Source of the DNA: Halobacillus sp. Nhm2S1
GTDB taxonomy: Bacteria > Bacillota > Bacilli > Bacillales > Halobacillaceae
Assembly (NCBI RefSeq): GCF_019599545.1
Contig: NZ_JAIEZV010000001.1
Span: 1,116,001-1,180,000, forward strand
Reading direction: 5' to 3'
DNA length: 64,000 bases
Shown here: positions 25,924 through 34,011 of the stretch, piece by piece
Position numbering within the stretch: position 1 is the first letter of the stretch
How the letters are laid out: each line of letters opens with the position of its first letter
Notes under the pieces: model-generated
Databases searched by the model: none
Told to the model about the DNA's origin: nothing
The model's input: the letters and a program-made list of their open reading frames with translations, nothing else
Made by a program: the position numbers and the translations under genes

Positions 25924-26657
25924 TCTGTCACCTCCTCATCCTCAAGAATCCAAACTCCGCTGAAGCCTGCAAGAACAGTGCCCATAACAATGGCCCAGCC
26001 TTGAGTCATTCCCCAAGTTTGACAAATAAAATTAATCAACATGGCGAGTACAGCGATGCCGGCAATTTTAAAATTCTTTTTTACGGAAGGAATCAGGAGT
26101 CCAATGAACATCGCATATAAGGCTACCCCCATGCTGTCACTTAACCTCGCCGGCATAACATCACCTAAAACACCACCAAGATAAGACCCTCCCACCCATG
26201 ATAAATAAGCGGTCAATATTAAAGAAGCATAAAAGAAGCCTCCATATTTCTCTCTTGCTTCATCCTTATACAGAGCGGACATCGTGAAAGTTTCATCCGT
26301 CAAACCTAAGGAGAGAGGAAGTTTTGCTTTCAGGGCCACACCTTTCAAACGGTTGACGAAAGATAAACTCATGACAAAATGCCTGAAATTCAGAACAAAT
26401 GTAGCAATAATGATTTCGATCATCCCTGTCCCTGCCGCTACCATCCCTACCGCTAGAAATTGAGCAGCGCCAGCGAACACAAGGACACTCATCAATGTAA
26501 GCTCAAGATTCGTCATACCCGTCCGACTCGCTAAGACTCCATAAGTCAAAGCGATTGGTAAATACCCCAGCATGATCGGGAAACCCGCAATCATCCCTTT
26601 TCTAATCATATGTATACGAGTAGAAGAAGCCGTTGTGCGAATAGCTTGTGGTTCCAT
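25920..26657 (-). CDS. azlC: AzlC: branched-chain amino acid exporter, large subunit
   Basis: A 245-residue membrane protein with about seven helices. Family signatures are GFPIMLGYLPIALTYGVLA, MSVLVFAGAAQFLAVGM and NFRHFVMSLSF, then LTDETFTMS. AzlC and AzlD in B. subtilis confer azaleucine resistance by export. The operon is divergent from the T-box-controlled NhaC gene. An AzlB-type repressor gene is not present here. Confidence 0.92.
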   Translation of the reverse strand: MEPQAIRTTASSTRIHMIRKGMIAGFPIMLGYLPIALTYGVLASRTGMTNLELTLMSVLVFAGAAQFLAVGMVAAGTGMIEIIIATFVLNFRHFVMSLSFVNRLKGVALKAKLPLSLGLTDETFTMSALYKDEAREKYGGFFYASLILTAYLSWVGGSYLGGVLGDVMPARLSDSMGVALYAMFIGLLIPSVKKNFKIAGIAVLAMLINFICQTWGMTQGWAIVMGTVLAGFSGVWILEDEEVTE

Positions 26658-26741
26658 CCTTCCTCCCCCTGTCCATCCAAATTTCCACTATTATACACAA
26701 CGAGCGGTACATTTTGAAGCAAAGCCTTGCAAAAAAATTCG

Positions 26742-26770
26742 TTGACATCTCATGAAAAATATTCTATGAT
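26742..26770 (+). promoter_or_regulatory. SigA promoter of the T-box leader
   Basis: TTGACA at 26742-26747 and TATGAT at 26765-26770 are 17 bases apart, giving a near-consensus promoter about 310 bases before the nhaC start codon. Confidence 0.85.
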
Positions 26771-26776
26771 GAACTC

Positions 26777-27031
26777 ACATTACTTCACTGCTTAAAAGCG
26801 TTTAAGTAAAAAAGAATAGATCGTATCATGAATTCCGAAGTAGATGGTTCGAGAGCAGCAGAACAGAGACCAAGTGGGTGGTGTGAACTTGGGCCTCCTT
26901 CCATCGAATTACAGAATTCCAGACCAAGTGATACACCAGCAGAGTGGGTAAAGAAATTTACCAACAAGGGTGGTACCGCGGAGTGAAAGCTTCGTCCCTG
27001 TTTGTTCAGGGGCGGGGCTTTCACTTTTTTT
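26777..27031 (+). ncRNA. T-box riboswitch, probably tyrosine-specific
   Basis: The T-box sequence AAGGGTGGTACCGCG is at 26966-26980. Stem I closes with GAATTC at 26830-26835 and 26914-26919, then GATGG (26843-26847) with CCATC (26901-26905). The internal loop has AGTA on one side and GAATTACA on the other, so in the usual GAA-N-specifier-A layout the specifier is TAC (26910-26912), a Tyr codon. The TGGT of the T-box implies discriminator A, as expected for tRNA-Tyr. A terminator (GTGAAAGC at 26983-26990 with GCTTTCAC at 27017-27024, then T6) follows. Uncharged tRNA should turn expression on. Confidence 0.92.
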
Positions 27032-27081
27032 ATAAACCAGCCCAGAAAGTACAGAATAATAAACATTGAGGGGGAATTCAT

Positions 27082-28488
27082 ATGCTTCACCTGCAGCCAA
27101 AAAAGCTACCAGGCATCATTGAATCAACATTGCTATTACTTGTAACCATTGGAATGATCAGTTATTTCATTATTGAAGTACAAACCGTTCCACATATCCC
27201 GATCCTGATCGGAATCCTTATTATGATCGCCTATGGGTCCTTGAAAAAAATGAGCTTTAAAGATCTACAGTACGGGATGACTCAAGGAGCGCAGACAGGA
27301 ATGGGGGCTGTCCTGCTATTCTTTGTCATTGGTGTCCTCATTGCGACCTGGATGGCAAGCGGAACCATTCCTGTATTGATGAATGCAGGTTTTCTTCTAG
27401 CTGGAGGCCCATGGTTTTTAGCGATTGTATTTGCTGTAACAGCTGTTGTCGGTGTTGCCTTAGGCAGCTCATTCACAACAGCAGCGACGGTTGGGGTAGC
27501 GCTCATTGGTGTCGCTCAATCGATGGATGTATCCTTAGCCATGACAGCTGGAGCCATTGTATCCGGGGCATTCTTCGGTGACAAAATGTCCCCCCTATCC
27601 GATACGACCAACCTGGCATCAACGGTTGTTAAAGTCGACTTGTTTGACCACATTAAAAACATGGCCTGGACAACGGTTCCTGCTTTTGTGATTACTTTTA
27701 TCCTGTTCATGATTCTGTCTCCAGATGGAAGACCAGACGTTGAGCAACTGAACACCTTCCAAGCCGGTCTTAGTGAAACAGGCTTGATGCACTGGACCTC
27801 ATGGATTCCATTGGCTTTACTTGTGCTTATGACAGTCACTAAACGCCCGGCTTTTCTATCCCTTGCCATCAGCAGCATTGTCGCCACACTAATCGCCGGC
27901 TTCCGCGGTGTCCTGGAGTGGGGCGCTCTCTTCGGGACATGGTTTGACGGCTTCCAGGGAGATTCCGGGAATGATATAGTCAACGAACTTTTGACACGAG
28001 GTGGAATGAACGGCATGCTCTTCACGGTATCTCTAGTTATTCTTGCCCTAGCTCTTGGGGGACTGTTCTTTGTTACCGGAATCATTCCTTCGATTTTGAC
28101 CCGCGTACAGGAGTCGTTAAAATCGGCAAGATCCGCTACGCTGTCCACTGCGTTTACAGCAATAGGAATCAACATTGCCATTGGTGAACAGTATTTGTCC
28201 ATCTTGCTTACAGGAGAAGCTTACCAGGACATTTATGAAAAAGCAGGACTAGCAAGGAAGAACTTATCCAGAACTTTAGAAGACGCTGGAACCGTCATCA
28301 ATCCGCTTGTACCTTGGAGCGTGTGTGGTGTCTTCTTATCAGGTGTACTCGGTGTACCTGTTCTTGAATACCTTCCATTTGCTTTCTTCTGCCTACTCAG
28401 TCCGTTACTCACCATTTTATTTGGAATAACGGGGAAAACACTGACCCCAAAGCAAGCAAAGGTTCAGCCACTCGATAAAGCGAATTAA
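27082..28488 (+). CDS. nhaC: NhaC-family carrier under tyrosine T-box control
   Basis: A 468-residue membrane protein with eleven to twelve helices and NhaC-family features such as GSSFTTAATVGVALIG, SGAFFGDKMSPLSDTTNLAS and EDAGTVINPLVPWS. NhaC proteins exchange Na+ and H+, but members behind tyrosine T-boxes have been proposed to import tyrosine with Na+, and the leader here supports that reading. Ribosome site GAGGGGGA precedes the ATG. Regulation is by transcription antitermination in the leader. A terminator follows the stop codon. Confidence 0.9.
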   Translation: MLHLQPKKLPGIIESTLLLLVTIGMISYFIIEVQTVPHIPILIGILIMIAYGSLKKMSFKDLQYGMTQGAQTGMGAVLLFFVIGVLIATWMASGTIPVLMNAGFLLAGGPWFLAIVFAVTAVVGVALGSSFTTAATVGVALIGVAQSMDVSLAMTAGAIVSGAFFGDKMSPLSDTTNLASTVVKVDLFDHIKNMAWTTVPAFVITFILFMILSPDGRPDVEQLNTFQAGLSETGLMHWTSWIPLALLVLMTVTKRPAFLSLAISSIVATLIAGFRGVLEWGALFGTWFDGFQGDSGNDIVNELLTRGGMNGMLFTVSLVILALALGGLFFVTGIIPSILTRVQESLKSARSATLSTAFTAIGINIAIGEQYLSILLTGEAYQDIYEKAGLARKNLSRTLEDAGTVINPLVPWSVCGVFLSGVLGVPVLEYLPFAFFCLLSPLLTILFGITGKTLTPKQAKVQPLDKAN

Positions 28489-28493
28489 CAGAT

Positions 28494-28530
28494 AAAAAAC
28501 CGTCTCTTTCCATAAAGAGGCGGTCTTTTT
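28494..28530 (+). terminator. Terminator after nhaC
   Basis: AAAAAACCGTCTCTTT and AAAGAGGCGGTCTTTTT pair with one wobble around a 5-nt loop. Confidence 0.85.
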
Positions 28531-28548
28531 GTTCCTTTCTTCATATAA

Positions 28549-28590
28549 AGCCTGGCACCTGAAGACCATGTTGTGATGCCTGGCACCAGC
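28549..28590. repeat. Short CCTGGCACC repeat pair
   Basis: AGCCTGGCACC occurs at the start and TGCCTGGCACC again 26 bases later. A related diverged copy is at 49280-49326. Such CTGGCACC repeats are scattered in Bacillaceae intergenic DNA. Confidence 0.5.
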
Positions 28591-28686
28591 ATGAACGGAC
28601 CAGTCCTAATTAACAAAAGGACGGTGAATAATTCGCCTACTCTGACTTACACTAAATAAAAACAATGGGATATTGAGGTGATGAGC

Positions 28687-29520
28687 ATGGACCAAATAGA
28701 ACGTGGGGATCAGTCGAACGAAGAATATCATATGGGGCATGCAGAAGCGGAACAAGTATTAGATGATATCGCCTTTTACCGTACGCTGATTGTCAATGTT
28801 ATCTTTATTGGTAAAGAGGGTGCTGATGATTGGGTCCTCATAGATTGTGGAATTGGTCATTATTGTAAACGGATTATGGAAGCAGCGGAAAAGAGATACG
28901 GACGAGCAAAACCGAAAGCCATTATTCTAACGCATGGCCATTTCGATCATGTTGGGTCAGCAAAACAATTGGCACAGGAATGGAAGGTCCCCATTTATAT
29001 TCATCCGATGGAGATGGATTATGTCACAGGTAAACGAGATTACCCTGTAGGGGATGCAACCGTCGGGGGTGGGCTATTTTCACTTTTATCGCCGTTCTTC
29101 CCCACTCACCAGGCCGATTTAAGTAAATACATCCATCCGCTTCCAAACGATGGGTCAATCCCTTTCCTTGAAGAGTGGCGCTTTATTCACACTCCAGGAC
29201 ATACACCGGGACATATCGCCCTGTTTCGAGATAAGGACAAGACTCTCATTGCCGGAGATGCATTCATTACAGTCAAACAGGAATCAAGTATGGCTGTGTT
29301 TATTCAACACCAGCACGTGCATGGTCCCCCTGCCTATTTCACTCATAACTGGGAGGAAGCAGAAAAGTCAGTCAAAGAACTCGCCTCTCTTCATCCTTCC
29401 GTAGCCATTACCGGTCACGGGCTACCGATGGAAGGAGAACTTCTCTCAAAACAATTGAACGACCTCGCCGCTAATTTCAAAGACTTAGCTGTCCCGAAAC
29501 ATAAACGGAAGCTTCACTAA
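28687..29520 (+). CDS. MBL-fold metallo-hydrolase
   Basis: A 277-residue metallo-beta-lactamase-fold hydrolase. The metal motif is THGHFDHVG (HxHxDH), with further ligands in HTPGHTPGHIALF, AGDAFI and ITGHGLPMEGE. The family covers thioesterases, lactonases and glyoxalases; substrate unknown. The ATG at 28687 has GAGGTG 6 bases before it, so the earlier GTG and ATG codons are rejected. A terminator shared with the convergent gene follows. Confidence 0.88.
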   Translation: MDQIERGDQSNEEYHMGHAEAEQVLDDIAFYRTLIVNVIFIGKEGADDWVLIDCGIGHYCKRIMEAAEKRYGRAKPKAIILTHGHFDHVGSAKQLAQEWKVPIYIHPMEMDYVTGKRDYPVGDATVGGGLFSLLSPFFPTHQADLSKYIHPLPNDGSIPFLEEWRFIHTPGHTPGHIALFRDKDKTLIAGDAFITVKQESSMAVFIQHQHVHGPPAYFTHNWEEAEKSVKELASLHPSVAITGHGLPMEGELLSKQLNDLAANFKDLAVPKHKRKLH

Positions 29521-29547
29521 ACAGCAAGTGAGTTCCTCACTTGCTGT
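29521..29547. terminator. Bidirectional terminator
   Basis: ACAGCAAGTGAG and CTCACTTGCTGT are exact complements around a TTC loop. Confidence 0.82.
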
Positions 29548-30316
29548 CTTTATGTTTAACCACAGCAGAAATTTTCCTTAGACCTTCCAATAAACGTGGA
29601 CTTGGCCGGCAAAAAAGGGATTCTTCCAGGACATGTATATGATCGTGCTTTACTGCTCTAAGTTCCGACCACCCTGGTCTCTTCTTAATGAGGACAGGAT
29701 TCATTTTTTCTTCCTTTACCCCTACCCACACCATACATATATGATCAGGATCGCGTTTTTTCACTTCCTCCCAATCCGTTTGAAAGCTGGCTACTTCCTG
29801 ATCACAGAAGAGGTTAACCCCGCCAGCAAGTTCACTGATTTCATTCAGCCAATTCAACTTCCCCGGTGTGAATACCGGTTTCGGCCACCATTCCCAATAT
29901 AAAGAAGGCTTTTCCTCTCTCTTTTTGGACTGGTGTCTGAATTCATCGATTTCTCTCAGAAAAGCATCCGCATGATGATGGCTTTTTTCTTCCACTCCAA
30001 TCGCTTTCCCTACACGACGAATATCTTCAGAAATCTCATATAACGTATTCGGATTCAATATGATATAGGGCAGGCCGTATTCGTCCAACCCTTCAATATT
30101 CTTTTCCATTCCAGGGACAGACAAGGATGCTAAAACAAGGTCCGGCTTCAGAGAAGCGACCTTTTCGATATCAATGGATAAATCCGGACCAAGCTTCGGA
30201 AGGTGTTCCACTTCTTCAGGATAATCAGAATAATTATCGACACCAACCAACAGGCGGGTCTGCCCAAGATAAGCGACAATTTCAGTATTGCTTGGACAAA
30301 TCGACACAATTCTCAT
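29537..30316 (-). CDS. Cytoplasmic BtuF-like (cobalamin/siderophore-binding-fold) protein
   Basis: A 259-residue periplasmic-binding-like fold starting MRIVSICPSNTEIVAYLG, with the helical-backbone pattern of BtuF/FhuD binding proteins: VGVDNYSDYP, PDLVLASLSVPG and the C-terminal VKHDHIHVLEESLFCRPSPRLLEGL. Unlike true ABC binding proteins it has no signal peptide or lipobox and no permease genes nearby, so it is not a normal import component. Similar cytoplasmic proteins are annotated as cobalamin-binding; what it binds is unknown. The ATG is behind AAAGGAGG. Confidence 0.78.
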   Translation of the reverse strand: MRIVSICPSNTEIVAYLGQTRLLVGVDNYSDYPEEVEHLPKLGPDLSIDIEKVASLKPDLVLASLSVPGMEKNIEGLDEYGLPYIILNPNTLYEISEDIRRVGKAIGVEEKSHHHADAFLREIDEFRHQSKKREEKPSLYWEWWPKPVFTPGKLNWLNEISELAGGVNLFCDQEVASFQTDWEEVKKRDPDHICMVWVGVKEEKMNPVLIKKRPGWSELRAVKHDHIHVLEESLFCRPSPRLLEGLRKISAVVKHKDSK

Positions 30317-30383
30317 TTTTTAACCTCCTTTTTCAGAATCGTCTGATGTTTCATTTTCTTTCATTATAGCTTATATTGAATGT

Positions 30384-31244
30384 ATGGAAAAACGAAGAGA
30401 GAAAGGGATGAACCCATTGACGACGATGCTCCTCGATACATCCAAAGGAATAGTGGAGTTTACATATAAAGGGTCCGGCCCTCCTGTTTTGTTATTGAAA
30501 GGTGGACACTCCACAAGGGATACAGACTTATCTCACAGCAGTCTGATTTATGAAGGTTTTTCGTTACTCACCATTTCTCGTCCCGGCTACGATTATACAG
30601 AGCTCTCCACAGGCCGCACGCCCGAGGATTTTGCCGATACAATTGTCGAAGTACTTGACCATCTCCAACTTGAAAAAGTGAATGTCATCTCTATATCGGC
30701 AGCTGGTCCTACAGGCATCGCTTTAGCCGTTCACCACCCAGACCGTGTGGACCGCTTGCTGCTTGAAGCAGCGCTCCTCACTTCGTGGGAAAGGGATATA
30801 AAAAAGAGAGCCACGGTCCTTTTTGGACCAGCAGAGAAATTTGTTTGGAGCAGTCTCCGAACCATGCTGAGATTCTTTCCTGACTTGGTGTTAAAACAAT
30901 TGCTTGCTGATTTGACAACAGAGAATGTTGAAGATTACTTGGATAACCTTACCCCTAATGACCGCCGTTTCATTTTGGATATGCTTGCGACTTCCCAGTC
31001 CGGAAAAGGGTTTATTACAGATCTTGACCACAAAACCCCGGATATTAGCGCCATCCAGGTCCCTGTTCTTGGTATGTATTCACAGAAGGATCGCAGTGTG
31101 CCGTATACAAATGCTCTATTGTTGAAGTCTTCCGTGCCTGAATGCGAGATTTATGAAGTCGACTCCGATAGTCATTTGATTTGGATAGGTAAAGATGCTC
31201 ACACCGTTTGGAAGAAACGCCTGGAATTCTTAACTAAAACTTAA
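30384..31244 (+). CDS. Alpha/beta-hydrolase fold protein
   Basis: A protein of up to 286 residues with the alpha/beta hydrolase core: oxyanion segment LLLKGGHSTRDT, nucleophile elbow VISISAAGPTG (serine in SISAA, a relaxed version of GxSxG), acid in MYSQKDRSVPY and histidine in DSDSHLIWIG. Substrate unknown. The start is unsure: the ATG at 30384 lies where a promoter -10 could be and lacks a ribosome site, and ATG 30408 or TTG 30417 (behind AAAGGGATG) are possible. It is followed after 18 bases by the next gene and probably forms an operon with it. Confidence 0.78.
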   Translation: MEKRREKGMNPLTTMLLDTSKGIVEFTYKGSGPPVLLLKGGHSTRDTDLSHSSLIYEGFSLLTISRPGYDYTELSTGRTPEDFADTIVEVLDHLQLEKVNVISISAAGPTGIALAVHHPDRVDRLLLEAALLTSWERDIKKRATVLFGPAEKFVWSSLRTMLRFFPDLVLKQLLADLTTENVEDYLDNLTPNDRRFILDMLATSQSGKGFITDLDHKTPDISAIQVPVLGMYSQKDRSVPYTNALLLKSSVPECEIYEVDSDSHLIWIGKDAHTVWKKRLEFLTKT

Positions 31245-31262
31245 ACATACGGAGGGATCATC

Positions 31263-32114
31263 ATGGATGATGTCAAATGCAAACAAATGTTGGATCGTTT
31301 CCTTACGTTTTATGACCAAGCCTCCCAAACACCCTTGCACAAACGCTATGAGTTATGGACCGATCAGTACGATTTTCCCTACACCCCGCCCGGCTATCAA
31401 CAAGGACAATTAGCTAAAGAAATGATTGAATACGCATGGAATAGATACGAACAAGTCTATGACAAAATCCAATATTTCGATATTGGACCTCTAGAAGTGA
31501 ATGGTTATGTAGATTCCATAAAACAAATTCTCCACTGTACCTCGCCTGTAAGAATGACCGTCATGTTTTTTGTAGGAACTTTTGAAACCGATCCATTTAT
31601 TATGGAGAAGAACCAGCATTACACCCTTTGCTTCCCTGTCGAACTCACATCCAGTAGGACTCGATTAATTCAAGAACTAACCCGCGTCGTCCACTGTGCC
31701 CAATCCGGACTTGCCCCAAGCCATACAAGAACACTAGGGCAGTTGATCTTCCAGGAAGGGATGGCAGCCCACACGACCGAAGAAGTTCTTGAAGAGAGTG
31801 GGATGATCGACTTCCCATTATGTTGGGAACAGGAGAAATGCAGCCGCGAACCAAACCGTGTCATGATGAACATCCAACCGCACCTCCACCGCACCGATTA
31901 TGAAGCCCTTTATTCGTTTACAAAAGGCACAGGCGCTTCTGGTTTCGAAAAAGAAGCCAATTACACGGGCTACCTAATCGTTGAACATTTATTAGAACAA
32001 GGACGCCCTCTCTATGACCTAGCTCGTATTCAAAATACTGAGGTGGATGCCATTGTAGAGAAGGCTTTATTCTCCTTAATGAATCAAGCCTACCTCACAC
32101 AGACCCAGGAGTGA
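31263..32114 (+). CDS. Degenerate DUF2268-like peptidase-related protein
   Basis: A 283-residue cytoplasmic protein. The segment LIQELTRVVHCAQSGL, followed about 20 residues later by LIFQEGMAAH, has the spacing of DUF2268-type zinc peptidases, in which the first would be HExxH and the second supplies the third ligand. Here the two histidines of HExxH are Q and R, so catalysis by zinc is unlikely unless other residues replace them. The assignment rests on this partial match and is tentative. GGAGGG precedes the ATG. It is probably cotranscribed with the hydrolase upstream. Confidence 0.55.
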   Translation: MDDVKCKQMLDRFLTFYDQASQTPLHKRYELWTDQYDFPYTPPGYQQGQLAKEMIEYAWNRYEQVYDKIQYFDIGPLEVNGYVDSIKQILHCTSPVRMTVMFFVGTFETDPFIMEKNQHYTLCFPVELTSSRTRLIQELTRVVHCAQSGLAPSHTRTLGQLIFQEGMAAHTTEEVLEESGMIDFPLCWEQEKCSREPNRVMMNIQPHLHRTDYEALYSFTKGTGASGFEKEANYTGYLIVEHLLEQGRPLYDLARIQNTEVDAIVEKALFSLMNQAYLTQTQE

Positions 32115-32176
32115 ACATTCCCAGTAGTTGGGAAAACTTTTTCTTCACAGGGCTTTCATTCCTTTAGGCCATCTGT

Positions 32177-32314
32177 TATACTAAGGTTAATTATTCGTTG
32201 TTCGATCAGATTCATGCAAGAGAAGATGTTTCGAAAGATGTCGTCTTGATGGAACTTGAAAAGAGCAAGAATAGTAATACAATGTGGAATTTTTCCACGC
32301 AGGAGGTAACGTAC
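32177..32314 (+). promoter_or_regulatory. Promoter element and long 5' leader of the cold-shock gene
   Basis: TATACT at 32177-32182 is the best -10 match (no good -35), which gives a leader of about 125 nt before the csp start codon. Long leaders of this size are typical of cold-shock genes, where they fold differently at low temperature. The ribosome site AGGAGG is at 32301-32306. Confidence 0.5.
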
Positions 32315-32512
32315 ATGGTTGAAGGTACAGTAAAATGGTTTAACGCAGAAAAAGGTTTTGGATTTATCGAAGTAGAAGGTCAAGACGACGTCTTCGTACA
32401 CTTCTCTGCTATTCAAGAAGAAGGTTTCAAGTCTCTTGAAGAAGGACAAGTTGTAACTTTCGAAATTGAAGAAGGTCAGCGTGGACCACAAGCAGCTAAC
32501 GTTCAAAAATAA
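32315..32512 (+). CDS. csp: Cold-shock protein (CspB-like)
   Basis: A 65-residue single cold-shock domain, [20 protein letters not shown], with the RNA-binding motifs KGFGFIEV (RNP1) and DVFVHF (RNP2). It acts as an RNA chaperone and transcription antiterminator. The ATG at 32315 follows AGGAGG; 39 in-frame upstream codons belong to the untranslated leader. It is acidic, as in other salt-tolerant Bacillaceae. A terminator follows at once. Confidence 0.95.
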   Translation: MVEGTVKWFNAEKGFGFIEVEGQDDVFVHFSAIQEEGFKSLEEGQVVTFEIEEGQRGPQAANVQK

Positions 32513-32521
32513 GAACGTATG

Positions 32522-32550
32522 AAAAACTCCCCTTTATAGGGGAGTTTTTT
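32522..32550 (+). terminator. Terminator after csp
   Basis: AAAAACTCCCC and GGGGAGTTTTTTT pair around TTTATA. Confidence 0.9.
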
Positions 32551-32584
32551 TATTACCCAAATAAAACAACCTTCCTTCACTAAC

Positions 32585-33122
32585 GCTCCCGTTTGTTGAA
32601 GACTCATTTTCGAGACTTTTGTTGAGTGGATGGGGCTGCGGGGAATAACTCGCTTTCCGCGGGAGCGCGGTGAGCCTCCTCGGACTGCGTCCTGTGGGGT
32701 CTCACCCTGCACTTTTTTCCCGCAGGAGTCTCGCCATTCCCCTCCGCCCCTTTGCCAAGGAAGATCCTCGAAACCACTACCAAAAGGTCAGCTCATATAA
32801 TTATGGGAAGTAGGTTATAGAACACCTCCATAACACTTAAAAGCCTAATCCACAGCGCTTTATACCTCTAACAGTTGGATAATGGAAGACCCTCCAACTT
32901 GGTACAAGGGCTCGTTTCTCCCTTACATTGAAAGGGGTGGTTGGGAAGCTGCGAGACTCCCGTGGGAGAAAGGATATAGGCGAGATCCCTTAGTGCTCAG
33001 ACCGCCGGAGGAAGCTCGCCACTCCCCCACAGGAAAGCGAGGTGCTTCCCAGCCACCCTCACGCTCAAAATCGCAACGACCCCCGAAAGGTCTCGAAACT
33101 GAGTCTTCAAGAATCCTGCCAT
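32585..33122. repeat. Dispersed intergenic repeat, full two-module copy
   Basis: A 538-bp element with inverted ends: TTGAAGACTCATTTTCGAGA on the left and TCTCGAAACTGAGTCTTCAA on the right. The left module (about 32640-32750) contains GGGGAATAACTCGC, CTTTCCGCGGGAGCG and returning CCCGCAGGAGTCTCGCC, CATTCCCC. The right module (about 32935-33055) has GGGTGGTTGGGAAGC pairing with GCTTCCCAGCCACCC. Plus-strand frames across it are Arg/Pro-rich by-products and are not genes. It fills the gap between csp and map. Confidence 0.88.
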
Positions 33123-33132
33123 ATTCATCAAT

Positions 33133-33166
33133 AAAAAAAGAAGGCTCAATGGAGAGCCTTCTTTTT
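33133..33166 (-). terminator. Terminator after map
   Basis: On the minus strand AGAAGGCTC and GAGCCTTCT pair, with T residues following. Confidence 0.85.
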
Positions 33167-33168
33167 GC

Positions 33169-33924
33169 TTATTCTTCGTCTTGTTCAGTTAGAATGAAAG
33201 GTCCTTCTTTTGTAATGGCAATGGTATGCTCATATTGGGCAGAAAGCGAACCGTCGATGGTACGAGCTGTCCAGTTGTTTTCATCCATCTGGCTGCCCCA
33301 TGCTCCAATGTTAATCATTGGTTCAATCGTAATGACCATACCCTCTTTCAGGCGTGCTCCTTTTCCCGCAGCACCAAAGTGAGGAATATAAGGATCTTCA
33401 TGAATGGAATCACCAATACCGTGTCCTGTGAAGTCACGGACTACAGAATAGCCTTCTCCTTCTGCATAGGACTGGATGGCATGACCGATATCGCCAATGC
33501 GGTTCCCAGGAACAGCTTGCTCAATCCCTTTATAAAGAGAAGTCTTTGTTACATCCATTAACTTTTGTGCTTCTTCACTAACCTCACCTACTGCATGAGT
33601 CCACGCTGAATCTGCAAGGAAACCATTCAGGTTAACGACCATATCAATGGTTACGATGTCGCCTTCATTCAATTTTTCCTGGCGTGGGAATCCATGACAG
33701 ATTTCATCATTGATGGAAGCACATGTTGTAAATTCATACCCCTGGTACCCTTTCTGTTCCCCAGTGGCTCCACGTTCAGCTAAGTACTTTTCAACGAAAT
33801 TCTCAATTTCCATTGTAGTTACTCCAGGTTTAATGAACGTGCGCAATTGTTTATGAACACTTGCAAGAAGCTTTCCTGCTTCGTGCATCTTTTCGATTTC
33901 TCTTTGACTCTTACGTTTGATCAT
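33169..33924 (-). CDS. map: Type I methionine aminopeptidase
   Basis: A 251-residue enzyme that removes the initiator methionine from new proteins. All metal-site residues of the family are visible: His in DEICHGFP, Asp in VTIDMVVNLNGFLADSAWTHAVG (two), His in DFTGHGIGDSIHEDP, Glu in TIEPMINIG and Glu in QYEHTIAI. This looks like an extra copy outside the ribosomal-protein operon where the essential gene normally sits (B. subtilis has a second one, mapB/yflG); inference. It is transcribed alone. Confidence 0.92.
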   Translation of the reverse strand: MIKRKSQREIEKMHEAGKLLASVHKQLRTFIKPGVTTMEIENFVEKYLAERGATGEQKGYQGYEFTTCASINDEICHGFPRQEKLNEGDIVTIDMVVNLNGFLADSAWTHAVGEVSEEAQKLMDVTKTSLYKGIEQAVPGNRIGDIGHAIQSYAEGEGYSVVRDFTGHGIGDSIHEDPYIPHFGAAGKGARLKEGMVITIEPMINIGAWGSQMDENNWTARTIDGSLSAQYEHTIAITKEGPFILTEQDEE

Positions 33925-34011
33925 TTGCTCAATCCTCTCTTTTTCTATTACGTATGCATGTATCCTCTAGTATGATAACGAAAAATTGGAGGAACGACTA
34001 CCCTTTCAAAT

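Noticed and set aside
26785-27090. Minus-strand frames of 63-101 codons opposite the T-box
   Set aside because: They are antisense to a clear T-box riboswitch and have no ribosome sites.
29537-30316. BtuF-like gene as part of a vitamin B12 import system
   Set aside because: No signal peptide, no permease or ATPase genes adjacent, and no cobalamin riboswitch seen.
32882-33382. Plus-strand frame of 166 codons across the repeat near map
   Set aside because: It runs through repeat DNA and antisense to map, has Arg/Pro-rich composition and no ribosome site.
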